DNA of 19,983 nucleotides, from positions 1 to 19,983 of the forward strand of contig PUOG01000034.1 of the NCBI GenBank assembly GCA_003552745.1, given 5' to 3'. The translations under genes and the position numbers were made by a program. Shown here in pieces: positions 7,312-13,898 of the stretch. The notes beneath the pieces are model-generated. The model saw only the letters and a program-made list of their open reading frames with translations, made no database searches and was not told where the DNA came from. Source of the DNA: Spirochaetaceae bacterium. GTDB taxonomy: Bacteria; Spirochaetota; Spirochaetia; DSM-27196; SKKC01. The first letter of the stretch is position 1, and every line of letters starts with the position of its first letter.

Positions 7312-8666
7312 CCGCTGTTGAGTTCATGGTAGATGTTTCTCCCGTTCGATTCGGTAATGAACAACGAGGCGACGAACGCGAGCACCGAGCCGGCAATGCA
7401 GACTACGAAGACGTACCGGTAGAGATCCGCGGTAATCGGGGTCGGAGCCGAATCGAGTATCGCTCCCATCGCCAGCGGCATGAGCGCCGCACCGACGAAA
7501 CCTCCGACGTTCGAGATCGAGGTCGATACCCCGGAAAGGGCCGGATGATTGACTTCTTTCGCGCTCGCCGGAGTGTTCATCGATATGCCGGAGCAGAAGC
7601 CGAGCAACCAGAAGAGGAGATAGAGCGCGACAGTCGGTGTCTCGGCGTCGATGATCGTCACGAACACGACCCAGGCGCCGACGCCGAGCCCACCCATTAC
7701 GAGCATCGGCAGCCGCCGGCGCTGAAGCCGGTCGGAAATGTGAGTGCAGAAGATACCGCCGACGGTGAGGCCGATAACCGTGGAAACGAGCAGGTTCGAG
7801 GCGGTCGCCTCATCGACACCGAGGACGTGCATCGCATACGCGTGCCCCCAGGCGCCCGATAGAGCGATGAAGATGCCGTAGGCGCCCAGAAAAACGACGA
7901 ACGGCGGCCAGCTCCTCCAGTTGCCGAGTGCCCGAATCAGGCCTCGCCGGACGCTCGGCGGCTCGTCGTGTGCCGGCGGCGTCGCACTCTCCCCGCCGGT
8001 GCTCTCCCCGCCCGCACTCTCCCCGCCGGGTGACCGGCCGGCCGGCGTCTCGCCGTCGCGAACCTTCGCGCGGTGCGCCGTTGAGCCTGCCTTATCGCGA
8101 ATCAGCGTCCACACGATCACGGCGAACACGGCGGTGAGCACACCGACTCCAATGAAGGTAGCACGCCAACCAAATCCCGCTATCGCCAGGTAGAGCGGAG
8201 TTTGCGCGAAAACGCCGCCGAGGGTCCCCAGACCGGCGGTCAAGCCGGTCATGCTCGCGAAGCTCCTCTCGGGAAACCGCAGTGCAACCGCCTTCAGGAT
8301 TGCGACGAAAATGACGGATACCCCGACCCCGATGGCCAGTCGCGTCAGGAAGAGGCCGGTCGCGCCCCCGGTGAACCCGAACAGCACCGATCCGATCGCG
8401 GCGACCGTCGTGCCGGCGGTTACGGTTCGGCGCGGTCCGATCGAGTCCGCGAGGACTCCCGCCGGTATCTGAAGTATCGCATAAGCGTAGAAGTAGGCCG
8501 CCCCGATGTTCGCGAAGACCGCTGAAGGGAGCGCAAACTCCGCGACGAGCGCTTCCCGGGCGACACCCATCGCCAGTCGATGGAAGTTCGCCAACAGATA
8601 CGGGAGAAAGAGTATGCCCCACACCAGCCACGGCCGGTCGAAGTGTCGTCGCTTCCGAGTCTCCAT
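7299..8666 (-). CDS. MFS transporter, divergent from the sugar-oxidoreductase operon
   Basis: A 455-residue transporter with 12 predicted membrane segments, resembling the sugar-acid/organic-anion carriers of the MFS. Motif A is canonical at residues 70-80 (GVLADSIGPRR). The loop between segments 6 and 7 carries a Gly-Glu-Ser repeat (about residues 213-227). ATG 8666 is chosen because METRKRR directly precedes the first membrane segment. The frame stays open through the divergent SDR gene, which is antisense shadow. No Shine-Dalgarno is present, and a palindrome (GTGATCGATCAC) abuts the start. The shared control region with the SDR gene suggests it imports the substrate of that pathway. It converges on the CapA-type gene. 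Confidence 0.87.
   Translation of the reverse strand: METRKRRHFDRPWLVWGILFLPYLLANFHRLAMGVAREALVAEFALPSAVFANIGAAYFYAYAILQIPAGVLADSIGPRRTVTAGTTVAAIGSVLFGFTGGATGLFLTRLAIGVGVSVIFVAILKAVALRFPERSFASMTGLTAGLGTLGGVFAQTPLYLAIAGFGWRATFIGVGVLTAVFAVIVWTLIRDKAGSTAHRAKVRDGETPAGRSPGGESAGGESTGGESATPPAHDEPPSVRRGLIRALGNWRSWPPFVVFLGAYGIFIALSGAWGHAYAMHVLGVDEATASNLLVSTVIGLTVGGIFCTHISDRLQRRRLPMLVMGGLGVGAWVVFVTIIDAETPTVALYLLFWLLGFCSGISMNTPASAKEVNHPALSGVSTSISNVGGFVGAALMPLAMGAILDSAPTPITADLYRYVFVVCIAGSVLAFVASLFITESNGRNIYHELNSGHPR
7987..8031. repeat. Three tandem 15-bp units in the MFS loop
   Basis: On the plus strand the 15-base unit ctctccccgccggtg and two close variants occupy 7987-8001, 8002-8016 and 8017-8031. 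The leftward MFS protein therefore reads GGES(A/T) three times in its central cytoplasmic loop. Copy number can change without breaking the frame. Confidence 0.85.
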
Positions 8667-8678
8667 GTGATCGATCAC
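8667..8678. promoter_or_regulatory. 12-bp perfect palindrome at the MFS start
   Basis: GTGATCGATCAC is its own reverse complement and lies immediately upstream of ATG 8666 on the minus strand, where a Shine-Dalgarno would normally be. It contains two GATC sites. It may be an operator or a small RNA hairpin that limits translation. Its role is unproven. Confidence 0.4.
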
Positions 8679-8680
8679 TG

Positions 8681-8690
8681 TTGCACGCAA
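8681..8690. promoter_or_regulatory. Putative operator copy 1 (TTGCACGCAA)
   Basis: A 10-bp inverted repeat, TTGCACGCAA, placed at +1 to +10 of the predicted leftward MFS transcript. It matches the copy at 8759-8768 at nine of ten positions and would suit a dimeric repressor. Confidence 0.6.
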
Positions 8691-8696
8691 AAAGCA

Positions 8697-8725
8697 AGCA
8701 TACCCGCGAGAAATCAGGTTGACAA
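8697..8725 (-). promoter_or_regulatory. Predicted promoter of the leftward MFS gene
   Basis: On the minus strand TTGTCA (8725-8720), 17-bp spacer, TATGCT (8702-8697). The predicted start is about 8690, at the first operator copy. Its -35 box overlaps the -35 box of the rightward promoter. Confidence 0.6.
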
Positions 8726-8747
8726 TGCTCGAAACCGGGAGTACGCT
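8719..8747 (+). promoter_or_regulatory. Predicted promoter of the SDR operon
   Basis: A consensus TTGACA (8719-8724), 17-bp spacer, TACGCT (8742-8747). The start would be about 8754, just before the second operator copy, giving a 45-base leader to ATG 8799. Confidence 0.6.
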
Positions 8748-8758
8748 GAGTCCCAGTA

Positions 8759-8768
8759 TTGCATGCAA
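8759..8768. promoter_or_regulatory. Putative operator copy 2 (TTGCATGCAA)
   Basis: A perfect 10-bp palindrome about five bases downstream of the predicted rightward start. Its centre is 78 bp from that of the copy at 8681-8690, and the midpoint of the two falls at the shared -35 region. Binding here would block the SDR transcript. Confidence 0.6.
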
Positions 8769-8798
8769 ATCCTGGCGCTGTGAAGGAGTCGCGAGTGT

Positions 8799-9659
8799 AT
8801 GGGGCGTGAGGTAGAACACGGGCCGCGAAGCGGTCCGGAGGTCGCCGGAGACGGCGACGGGCGAGCGGTCATTCTGGTCACCGGAGCAAGCCGTGGGATT
8901 GGCCGCGGCATTGCGGTGCGACTTGCCGAGGCGGGGTACTCGGTCGCGATCAACTACGCCGGTAATCGCGAGGCGGCTGAGGACACCAGGGCGGAGTGCG
9001 CTCAACTCGCCGCCGGCCGAAGCACAGAGCGTGAGCCACGCTACGAAATCTTCCAGGCGAATGTGGGCATACGCGCCGACCGCGAGCGGATGGTTTCCGA
9101 AGTATTCGACCGGTTCGGACGTGTAGACGCTCTTGTCAACAACGCCGGAATAGGACCACGCGAGCGACTCGATATCCTCGATGCAACCGAGGAGTCGTTC
9201 GAAGAGGTCATGCGTGTGAATCTGCAGGGCCCGTACTTTCTCACCCAGTCGATCGTTCGCCGGTGGCGTTCGGGCGAGACCGGCGAGAGTCTCCTGCCGG
9301 CCGGATACAAAGTCATCTTCGTCTCGTCGATATCCGCCCACACCGTTTCGTTCAATCGTGGTGAATACTGCGTTTCGAAGGCCGGCATGGCTATGGCTAC
9401 GCAATTGTGGGCGGGCCGGCTCGCTGACGAAGGTGTGCAGGTCTTTGAACTTCGTCCCGGTATCATGAAGACCGATCTCACAAGCAAGGTCCGCGACAAG
9501 TACGACAAGCTGATCTCCGAAGGACTCGTACCGCAGCGACGCTGGGGCACGCCCGACGATATGGGCACGTCTGTACGCGCTCTCGTTCGAGGCGACTTTC
9601 CGTTCTCGACCGGAGCGGTAATCGACGTTGACGGCGGTTTCCAGATCCGGCGCCTGTAA
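8799..9659 (+). CDS. Short-chain dehydrogenase/reductase (FabG-like SDR)
   Basis: A 286-residue classical SDR. TGASRGIG at residues 28-35 is the dinucleotide-binding glycine motif and NNAG is at 114-117. The catalytic Ser177, Tyr190 and Lys194 are present (YCVSK). It should oxidise or reduce a hydroxyl/carbonyl with NAD(P)(H). Annotation as ketoacyl-ACP reductase would be by similarity only; the neighbours point to a sugar or polyol substrate. It has a hydrophilic ~22-residue N-terminal extension and a short insertion around residues 157-168 before the Ser strand, both beyond the usual ~250 residues. AAGGAG at 8783-8788 supports ATG 8799 with a 10-base spacing. It is first in the operon and lies 32 bases before the isomerase gene. 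Confidence 0.88.
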   Translation: MGREVEHGPRSGPEVAGDGDGRAVILVTGASRGIGRGIAVRLAEAGYSVAINYAGNREAAEDTRAECAQLAAGRSTEREPRYEIFQANVGIRADRERMVSEVFDRFGRVDALVNNAGIGPRERLDILDATEESFEEVMRVNLQGPYFLTQSIVRRWRSGETGESLLPAGYKVIFVSSISAHTVSFNRGEYCVSKAGMAMATQLWAGRLADEGVQVFELRPGIMKTDLTSKVRDKYDKLISEGLVPQRRWGTPDDMGTSVRALVRGDFPFSTGAVIDVDGGFQIRRL

Positions 9660-9672
9660 TCGGCGCCCAATA

Positions 9673-9682
9673 AGGGAAGGAG
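9673..9682 (+). promoter_or_regulatory. Ribosome binding site of the isomerase gene
   Basis: AAGGGAAGGAG-like sequence nine bases before ATG 9692. A second AAGGAG (9684-9689) touches the alternative GTG 9689 and is too close to either start to work, so ATG 9692 is preferred. Confidence 0.6.
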
Positions 9683-9691
9683 TAAGGAGTG

Positions 9692-10510
9692 ATGGAAGAT
9701 CTGTCACGTTTGTGCATCCATACGGTTACGACGAAACCGTGGGATATCGAGAGATCGATCGATGAATATGCGCGCGCCGGCGCAGGTGGTATCACCGTGT
9801 GGCGCGATGCGCTCGCCGGACGCAACATTACCGATGTGCGCCGCAGAATCGCCGACGCGGGCTTGACGACCGTGTCGACCTGCCGTGGCGGCTTCTTTCC
9901 TTCGGTTGACGCTTCGAAGCGAAAAGCGGCCCTGGAAGAGAACCGCGAGGTGATCGCCGAGGCAGCCGAGCTCGGTGCCCCGCTCGTCGTCCTCGTCTGC
10001 GGCGCCGATCCGAAGCAACCGCTTACAGACTCGCGAGCACAGATCGTCGATGCGATCGCCGAACTTGCCCCCGAAGCCGAAAAGGCGGGGGTGAAGCTTG
10101 CAATCGAGCCGCTGCATCCGATGTACGCCGACGCGAAGTCCGCCATCAACACGATGAAGTCGGCCAACGACGCCGCCGAGCAGATCGCCTCGGATTTCGT
10201 CGGTGTTGCCGTGGACGTCTATCACATCTGGTGGGATCCCGATCTCGAAACGGAGATCGCCCGCTGTGGCGACCTCGGTAAGATCTTCGCCTTTCACGTC
10301 TGTGACTGGCGTGTGCCGACGCGCGACTTCCTCCTCGATCGCGGCCTGATGGGCGAGGGATGCATCGAAATACCGACGATTCGCGGTTGGGTAGAGAAGG
10401 CGGGCTTCACCGGATTCGTCGAAGTAGAGATCTTCTCGACCGAGTACTGGTCCGGCGATCAGGCGGAGTTTCTCGAGAGGATCGTCGAAGCATTCAAACT
10501 GCACGTATGA
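9692..10510 (+). CDS. Sugar (phosphate) isomerase/epimerase-like TIM-barrel protein
   Basis: A 272-residue xylose-isomerase-like TIM barrel (AP endonuclease 2 superfamily, as in IolE, hydroxypyruvate isomerase and YcjR). The divalent-metal ligands can be seen: E139 (AIEPLHP), D175 (AVDVYHIWWD), H202 (FHVCDW) and a C-terminal Glu in FVEVEIFS (244 or 246). Members isomerise or epimerise sugars and keto-sugars or eliminate from 3-keto-glycosides. There is no secretion signal. It is followed 23 bases later by a Gfo/Idh/MocA oxidoreductase, a pairing known from keto-sugar pathways such as E. coli YcjR-YcjS. The precise substrate is unknown. Confidence 0.87.
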   Translation: MEDLSRLCIHTVTTKPWDIERSIDEYARAGAGGITVWRDALAGRNITDVRRRIADAGLTTVSTCRGGFFPSVDASKRKAALEENREVIAEAAELGAPLVVLVCGADPKQPLTDSRAQIVDAIAELAPEAEKAGVKLAIEPLHPMYADAKSAINTMKSANDAAEQIASDFVGVAVDVYHIWWDPDLETEIARCGDLGKIFAFHVCDWRVPTRDFLLDRGLMGEGCIEIPTIRGWVEKAGFTGFVEVEIFSTEYWSGDQAEFLERIVEAFKLHV

Positions 10511-10533
10511 GGTGCAAAAAGGGAGCAGCATAA

Positions 10534-11679
10534 ATGGAACGAAAAGTCCGTGTAATCATGAACGGAGTGACGGGGCGCATGGGGACGAACCAGCACCTCG
10601 TTCGATCGGTACTGGCAATTCGCGAGGACGGCGGTGTGCCGGTCGGCGACGGCGACACGATTGTACCCGAGCCGATCCTCGTCGGACGAAATGAGAAAAA
10701 ACTCGCCCGCCTCGCGGCCACATACGGGGTTTCCGACTACACCACCGACCTCGACGGCGTCCTCTCCGACAAGAAGAACGAAATCTACTTCGACGCCACT
10801 CTCACCCAGCTCCGGGTCGACGGCGTAAAGAAGGCGATCGAGGCCGGGAAGGCGATCTACTGTGAGAAGCCGACCGCAACAACTACCGATGCGGCGCTCG
10901 AGCTGCACAAGTTGGCCGAAAAGGCGGGGGTGAAGCACGGGGTGGTCCAGGACAAGCTATGGCTGCCGGGGATGCTCAAGGTGCAATACCTGCGCGACAC
11001 CGGGTTCTTCGGACGGCTGGTCTCCGCCCGCATGGAGTTCGGGTACTGGGTGTTCGACGGGTTTCATCAGCCGGCGAATCGCCCGAGCTGGAACTATCGC
11101 AAGGAGGACGGCGGCGGACTGTTCGTCGACATGTTTCCGCACTGGCGCTACGTGGTCGACAATCTCTTCGGACCGATCAAGGCAGTCTCCAGTACCGGTG
11201 CGATCACGATTCCCGAGCGGGTTGACGAGAACGGCAAAGCGTACAAGTCGACGGCCGAAGATACCGCATACGTCACCTTCGAGCTGGAAAACGGCGTCTA
11301 TGTGCACATCAACTGTTCGTGGCAGATCCGCGTACGGCGTGACGAGATAATGCATCTTCAGATCGACGGTACCGACGGGTCGGCAATCGCCGGATTGCGC
11401 GATGTCTATATCCAGGATGAGGCTGCGACGCCGAAGCCGGTCTGGAATCCCGACGTGCCGAATCCGATCAACTTCTACGACGGCTGGAATCTGGTGCCGA
11501 ACCGCGATCCGTACAAGAACGCGTTTCGTGTGCAGTGGGAACTCTTTCTCAAGCACTATGTAAACGACGATCCGTTCCCGTGGGATCTGCTCGAAGGGGC
11601 GAAAGGGGTGCAGCTTGCCGAGCTCGGGCTGCAGAGCTGGAGCGAGCGGCGCTGGATCGATGTGCCGGCGCTGGTATAG
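10534..11679 (+). CDS. Gfo/Idh/MocA family NAD(P)-dependent oxidoreductase
   Basis: A 381-residue cytosolic oxidoreductase. The N-terminal Rossmann domain carries GVTGRMG (11-17), and EKP at 111-113 contains the conserved lysine (K112) that binds nucleotide and substrate. GGGLFVDMFPHWRYV (193-207) supplies the usual Asp (199) and His (203) of the substrate domain. The family oxidises or reduces secondary hydroxyls of sugars, inositols and glycosides. The glycine motif is more like that of dihydrodipicolinate reductase than the usual GxGxxG form, though overall length and the C-terminal sheet are Gfo/Idh/MocA. AGGGAG at 10520-10525 precedes ATG 10534. It is third in the SDR operon, and a 78-bp gap with a separate promoter follows. 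Confidence 0.9.
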   Translation: MERKVRVIMNGVTGRMGTNQHLVRSVLAIREDGGVPVGDGDTIVPEPILVGRNEKKLARLAATYGVSDYTTDLDGVLSDKKNEIYFDATLTQLRVDGVKKAIEAGKAIYCEKPTATTTDAALELHKLAEKAGVKHGVVQDKLWLPGMLKVQYLRDTGFFGRLVSARMEFGYWVFDGFHQPANRPSWNYRKEDGGGLFVDMFPHWRYVVDNLFGPIKAVSSTGAITIPERVDENGKAYKSTAEDTAYVTFELENGVYVHINCSWQIRVRRDEIMHLQIDGTDGSAIAGLRDVYIQDEAATPKPVWNPDVPNPINFYDGWNLVPNRDPYKNAFRVQWELFLKHYVNDDPFPWDLLEGAKGVQLAELGLQSWSERRWIDVPALV

Positions 11680-11698
11680 CGTCGCCGTTGATGAAACT

Positions 11699-11728
11699 TT
11701 GACCAGTCGGGGAGTAAACGCGTAGATT
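11699..11728 (+). promoter_or_regulatory. Possible internal promoter before the aldo/keto reductase gene
   Basis: TTGACC (11699-11704), 18-bp spacer, TAGATT (11723-11728), with a start about 11735 and a leader of ~23 bases. AGGGAG (11746-11751) gives a good ribosome binding site for ATG 11758. The last two genes could therefore be expressed separately. Confidence 0.45.
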
Positions 11729-11757
11729 GACGACCGCGAATAGTCAGGGAGTTTGAA

Positions 11758-12798
11758 ATGAAATATACAAGTCTTGGTCGCACCGGCCTGAAAGTCTCGC
11801 GGCTGTGCCTCGGTACCATGAACTTCGGAAGTCGCACCGACGAAAAGGAAAGCTACGCGATCATGGATCGCGCGCTCGAGCTCGGTATCAACTTTTTCGA
11901 TACCGCCGACCGCTACGGAGAACCGCAAGGATCGGGCCTCACCGAGACGATCATCGGGCGGTGGCTGAAGAAGACCGGCAATCGCGACCACATCGTGCTC
12001 GCGACCAAGGTGTTCGGTCCGATGGGCGATGGGGCCAACGATGAAGGGTTGTCCGCCTATCATATCCGCGGCGGGTGCGAGGCGAGTCTCGCGAGGCTGC
12101 AGACCGACCGCATCGATCTCTATCAGATGCACCATGTCGACCGCGGTCTCCCGCATCCGAAAAGCGAGAAGAAGTACCTGGGAGGAGACCTCGCGAACCT
12201 GTCGTATCCGCCGCACATAAAGCCCGGTGCCGGGTGGCAGGAGATCTGGCAGGCTATGGAGGTGCTCGTCAACGCCGGTAAAGTAATCTACACCGGATCG
12301 AGCAATTTCGCCGCGTGGAACATCGCCCAGGCGAACGAGCGCGCGGATGCGCGCGGATTCCTCGGGCTCGTCTCCGAACAGAGTAAGTACAGCCTGCTCG
12401 TACGCGATATCGAGCTGGAGGTCGTGCCGGCGTGCCGCGACTACGGAGTCGGTATTCTCTGCTGGAGTCCCCTCGGCGGCGGTCCGCTTGCCGGCTCGTT
12501 GCGCGGTGGAAGCGGTGGTCGGCGCGAAGGGGCGAATATCAGCGACCATGAGCGCGAACGTCTCGGCGAGTACTATGAGCTCTGCGACCAGCTCGGCGAG
12601 GAACCGGCGAACGTCGCGCTCGCATGGCTGCTACATAATCCGGTCGTCACCGCACCGATCATCGGACCGAGGACAGTCGAACAGCTCGAGAGTGCGCTGC
12701 GCGCGGTGGAGATTTCGCTTGATGATGATGTGATGTCGCGCCTCGATTCCCTCTTCCCCGGTCCGGGCGACCAGGCGCCGGAGGCCTACGCGTGGTAA
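11758..12798 (+). CDS. Aldo/keto reductase
   Basis: A 346-residue NADPH-dependent aldo/keto reductase. The catalytic tetrad is intact: D48 (DTADRYG), Y53, K84 (ATKVFG) and H125 (QMHHVD). YTGSSNF and the C-terminal IIGPRTVEQL helix bind the cofactor. It reduces aldehydes or ketones to alcohols, or the reverse. A hydrophilic insertion of about 25 residues (131-158) follows the catalytic His strand, where relatives pass directly to the helix equivalent to GWQEIWQAMEVLV; it lies near the mouth of the barrel and may shape specificity. It overlaps the next gene by seven bases, so the two are coupled. Confidence 0.92.
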   Translation: MKYTSLGRTGLKVSRLCLGTMNFGSRTDEKESYAIMDRALELGINFFDTADRYGEPQGSGLTETIIGRWLKKTGNRDHIVLATKVFGPMGDGANDEGLSAYHIRGGCEASLARLQTDRIDLYQMHHVDRGLPHPKSEKKYLGGDLANLSYPPHIKPGAGWQEIWQAMEVLVNAGKVIYTGSSNFAAWNIAQANERADARGFLGLVSEQSKYSLLVRDIELEVVPACRDYGVGILCWSPLGGGPLAGSLRGGSGGRREGANISDHERERLGEYYELCDQLGEEPANVALAWLLHNPVVTAPIIGPRTVEQLESALRAVEISLDDDVMSRLDSLFPGPGDQAPEAYAW

Positions 12799-13775
12799 CG
12801 GATACGCTGCAGATCACCGTTGCCCCCGGTGGCGACTTTCACCCTTCCCAGCGGCTGATCGAGCACTTCCGCTCCCGGCTGCAGGAAATCGCTCCGAACG
12901 GCCGGCTGAAAGTCCTCAGCGCTGAGTCGTGGGACGAATCGGATATCGCCGAAACCCGGGTTTTCTTCGGCTGGCCCGATGACCGGATGCTTGCCTCGAT
13001 GCCGCGGCTCGAATGGGTACAACTGCCGAGTGCCGGCGCGAATGCGTACGCAGGCACGAATCGCCTCCCCGAAGCGGTCGCTCTTGCCACCTCCAGCGGA
13101 GTCTTCGGGATCGCAGGGGCCGAACACGTGCTGGCGCTTCTTTTCGCGGTGGCTCGTGGAATACGCACGCATGTCGAGCACACGGTCAACCGTCGATGGG
13201 CAAAGCACGCCTCGTCGTTGGAGATCTTCGAGTCGACGATCGCGGTATTCGGGCTCGGTAGCATCGGGTCGGAGACGGCACGCCGGCTTTCCGCTCTCGG
13301 AGCGAAGGTCATCGGGATCAAACGCACGCCAACTTCGACGCTCCCCGAATACCTCTCGGGGCTTCACACCATCGAAGGTGCGAAGTCGGTGCTCAGTCGC
13401 TGCGACGCGGCGGTGCTCGCTATGCCGGAAACACCGGAAACCGCCGGTCTCTTCGACCGCGAGATGATCGAAAGCCTGAAGCCCGGCGCGATTGTGGTGA
13501 ATGTCGGTAGAGGCAGCGCCGTCGATCAGCAGGCACTTATCGACGCACTGGAGTCGGGCCGGCTCGGCGGCGCAGGTCTGGACGTTACCGACCCCGAGCC
13601 GCTTCCTGACGATCATCCGCTCTGGCGTGCACCGAACGTGATCATCGCATCGCATTCGATGAACGTATTCGACCGCAAGGACGAGCGGCGCTTCCGGCTT
13701 CTGGAGCAGAACCTCGAGCGCTTCGTTGCCGGGAAAGAGCCGGCGAATCTTGTGGACCATCAGCGCGGATACTGA
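12792..13775 (+). CDS. D-isomer-specific 2-hydroxyacid dehydrogenase
   Basis: A 327-residue NAD(P)-dependent dehydrogenase. GLGSIG at 154-159 is the Rossmann motif. R240 (NVGRGSAVD), E269 (DPEPLP) and H288 (ASHSMN) form the expected Arg-Glu-His catalytic set. It interconverts a 2-keto acid and a D-2-hydroxy acid, probably as a late step of the pathway encoded upstream. The GTG start is supported by GGAGG at 12780-12784, seven bases upstream, and overlaps the aldo/keto reductase stop. The N-terminal substrate domain is short and diverged, so the substrate cannot be named. It is the last gene of the cluster; the next gene is 123 bases away. Confidence 0.9.
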   Translation: MVTDTLQITVAPGGDFHPSQRLIEHFRSRLQEIAPNGRLKVLSAESWDESDIAETRVFFGWPDDRMLASMPRLEWVQLPSAGANAYAGTNRLPEAVALATSSGVFGIAGAEHVLALLFAVARGIRTHVEHTVNRRWAKHASSLEIFESTIAVFGLGSIGSETARRLSALGAKVIGIKRTPTSTLPEYLSGLHTIEGAKSVLSRCDAAVLAMPETPETAGLFDREMIESLKPGAIVVNVGRGSAVDQQALIDALESGRLGGAGLDVTDPEPLPDDHPLWRAPNVIIASHSMNVFDRKDERRFRLLEQNLERFVAGKEPANLVDHQRGY

Positions 13776-13865
13776 CCGAAAACGGCACCTCCCGTCTGCC
13801 GCCGGGCCGGGCCGGCCTGTCGATGGAATGCCTCGCGGTGCACTGCTGCCTCTTCCCGGGAATGA

Positions 13866-13893
13866 TATACTGGAGGTGTAACGAATCGGGAGG
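13866..13893 (+). promoter_or_regulatory. Possible -10 box and ribosome binding site before the 13899 gene
   Basis: TATACT at 13866-13871 looks like a -10 element, with a start about 13878. No good -35 is seen at the expected position. GGGAGG (13888-13893) is a clear ribosome binding site for ATG 13899. The rest of the 123-bp gap holds only GC-rich sequence. Confidence 0.4.
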
Positions 13894-13898
13894 CCGGC

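Noticed and set aside
8667..9707. Leftward open frame extending the MFS protein to 802 residues
   Set aside because: The extra part is antisense to the well-supported SDR gene and crosses the divergent promoter region. It has no transporter-like sequence.
10957..12549. Long leftward open frame (530 codons)
   Set aside because: It lies antisense to the Gfo/Idh/MocA and aldo/keto reductase genes and is explained by GC-rich codon use.
13801..13820. GC-rich GGCCGGCC palindrome as terminator of the catabolic cluster
   Set aside because: No T tract follows, and similar GGCC-rich runs occur by chance at this base composition.
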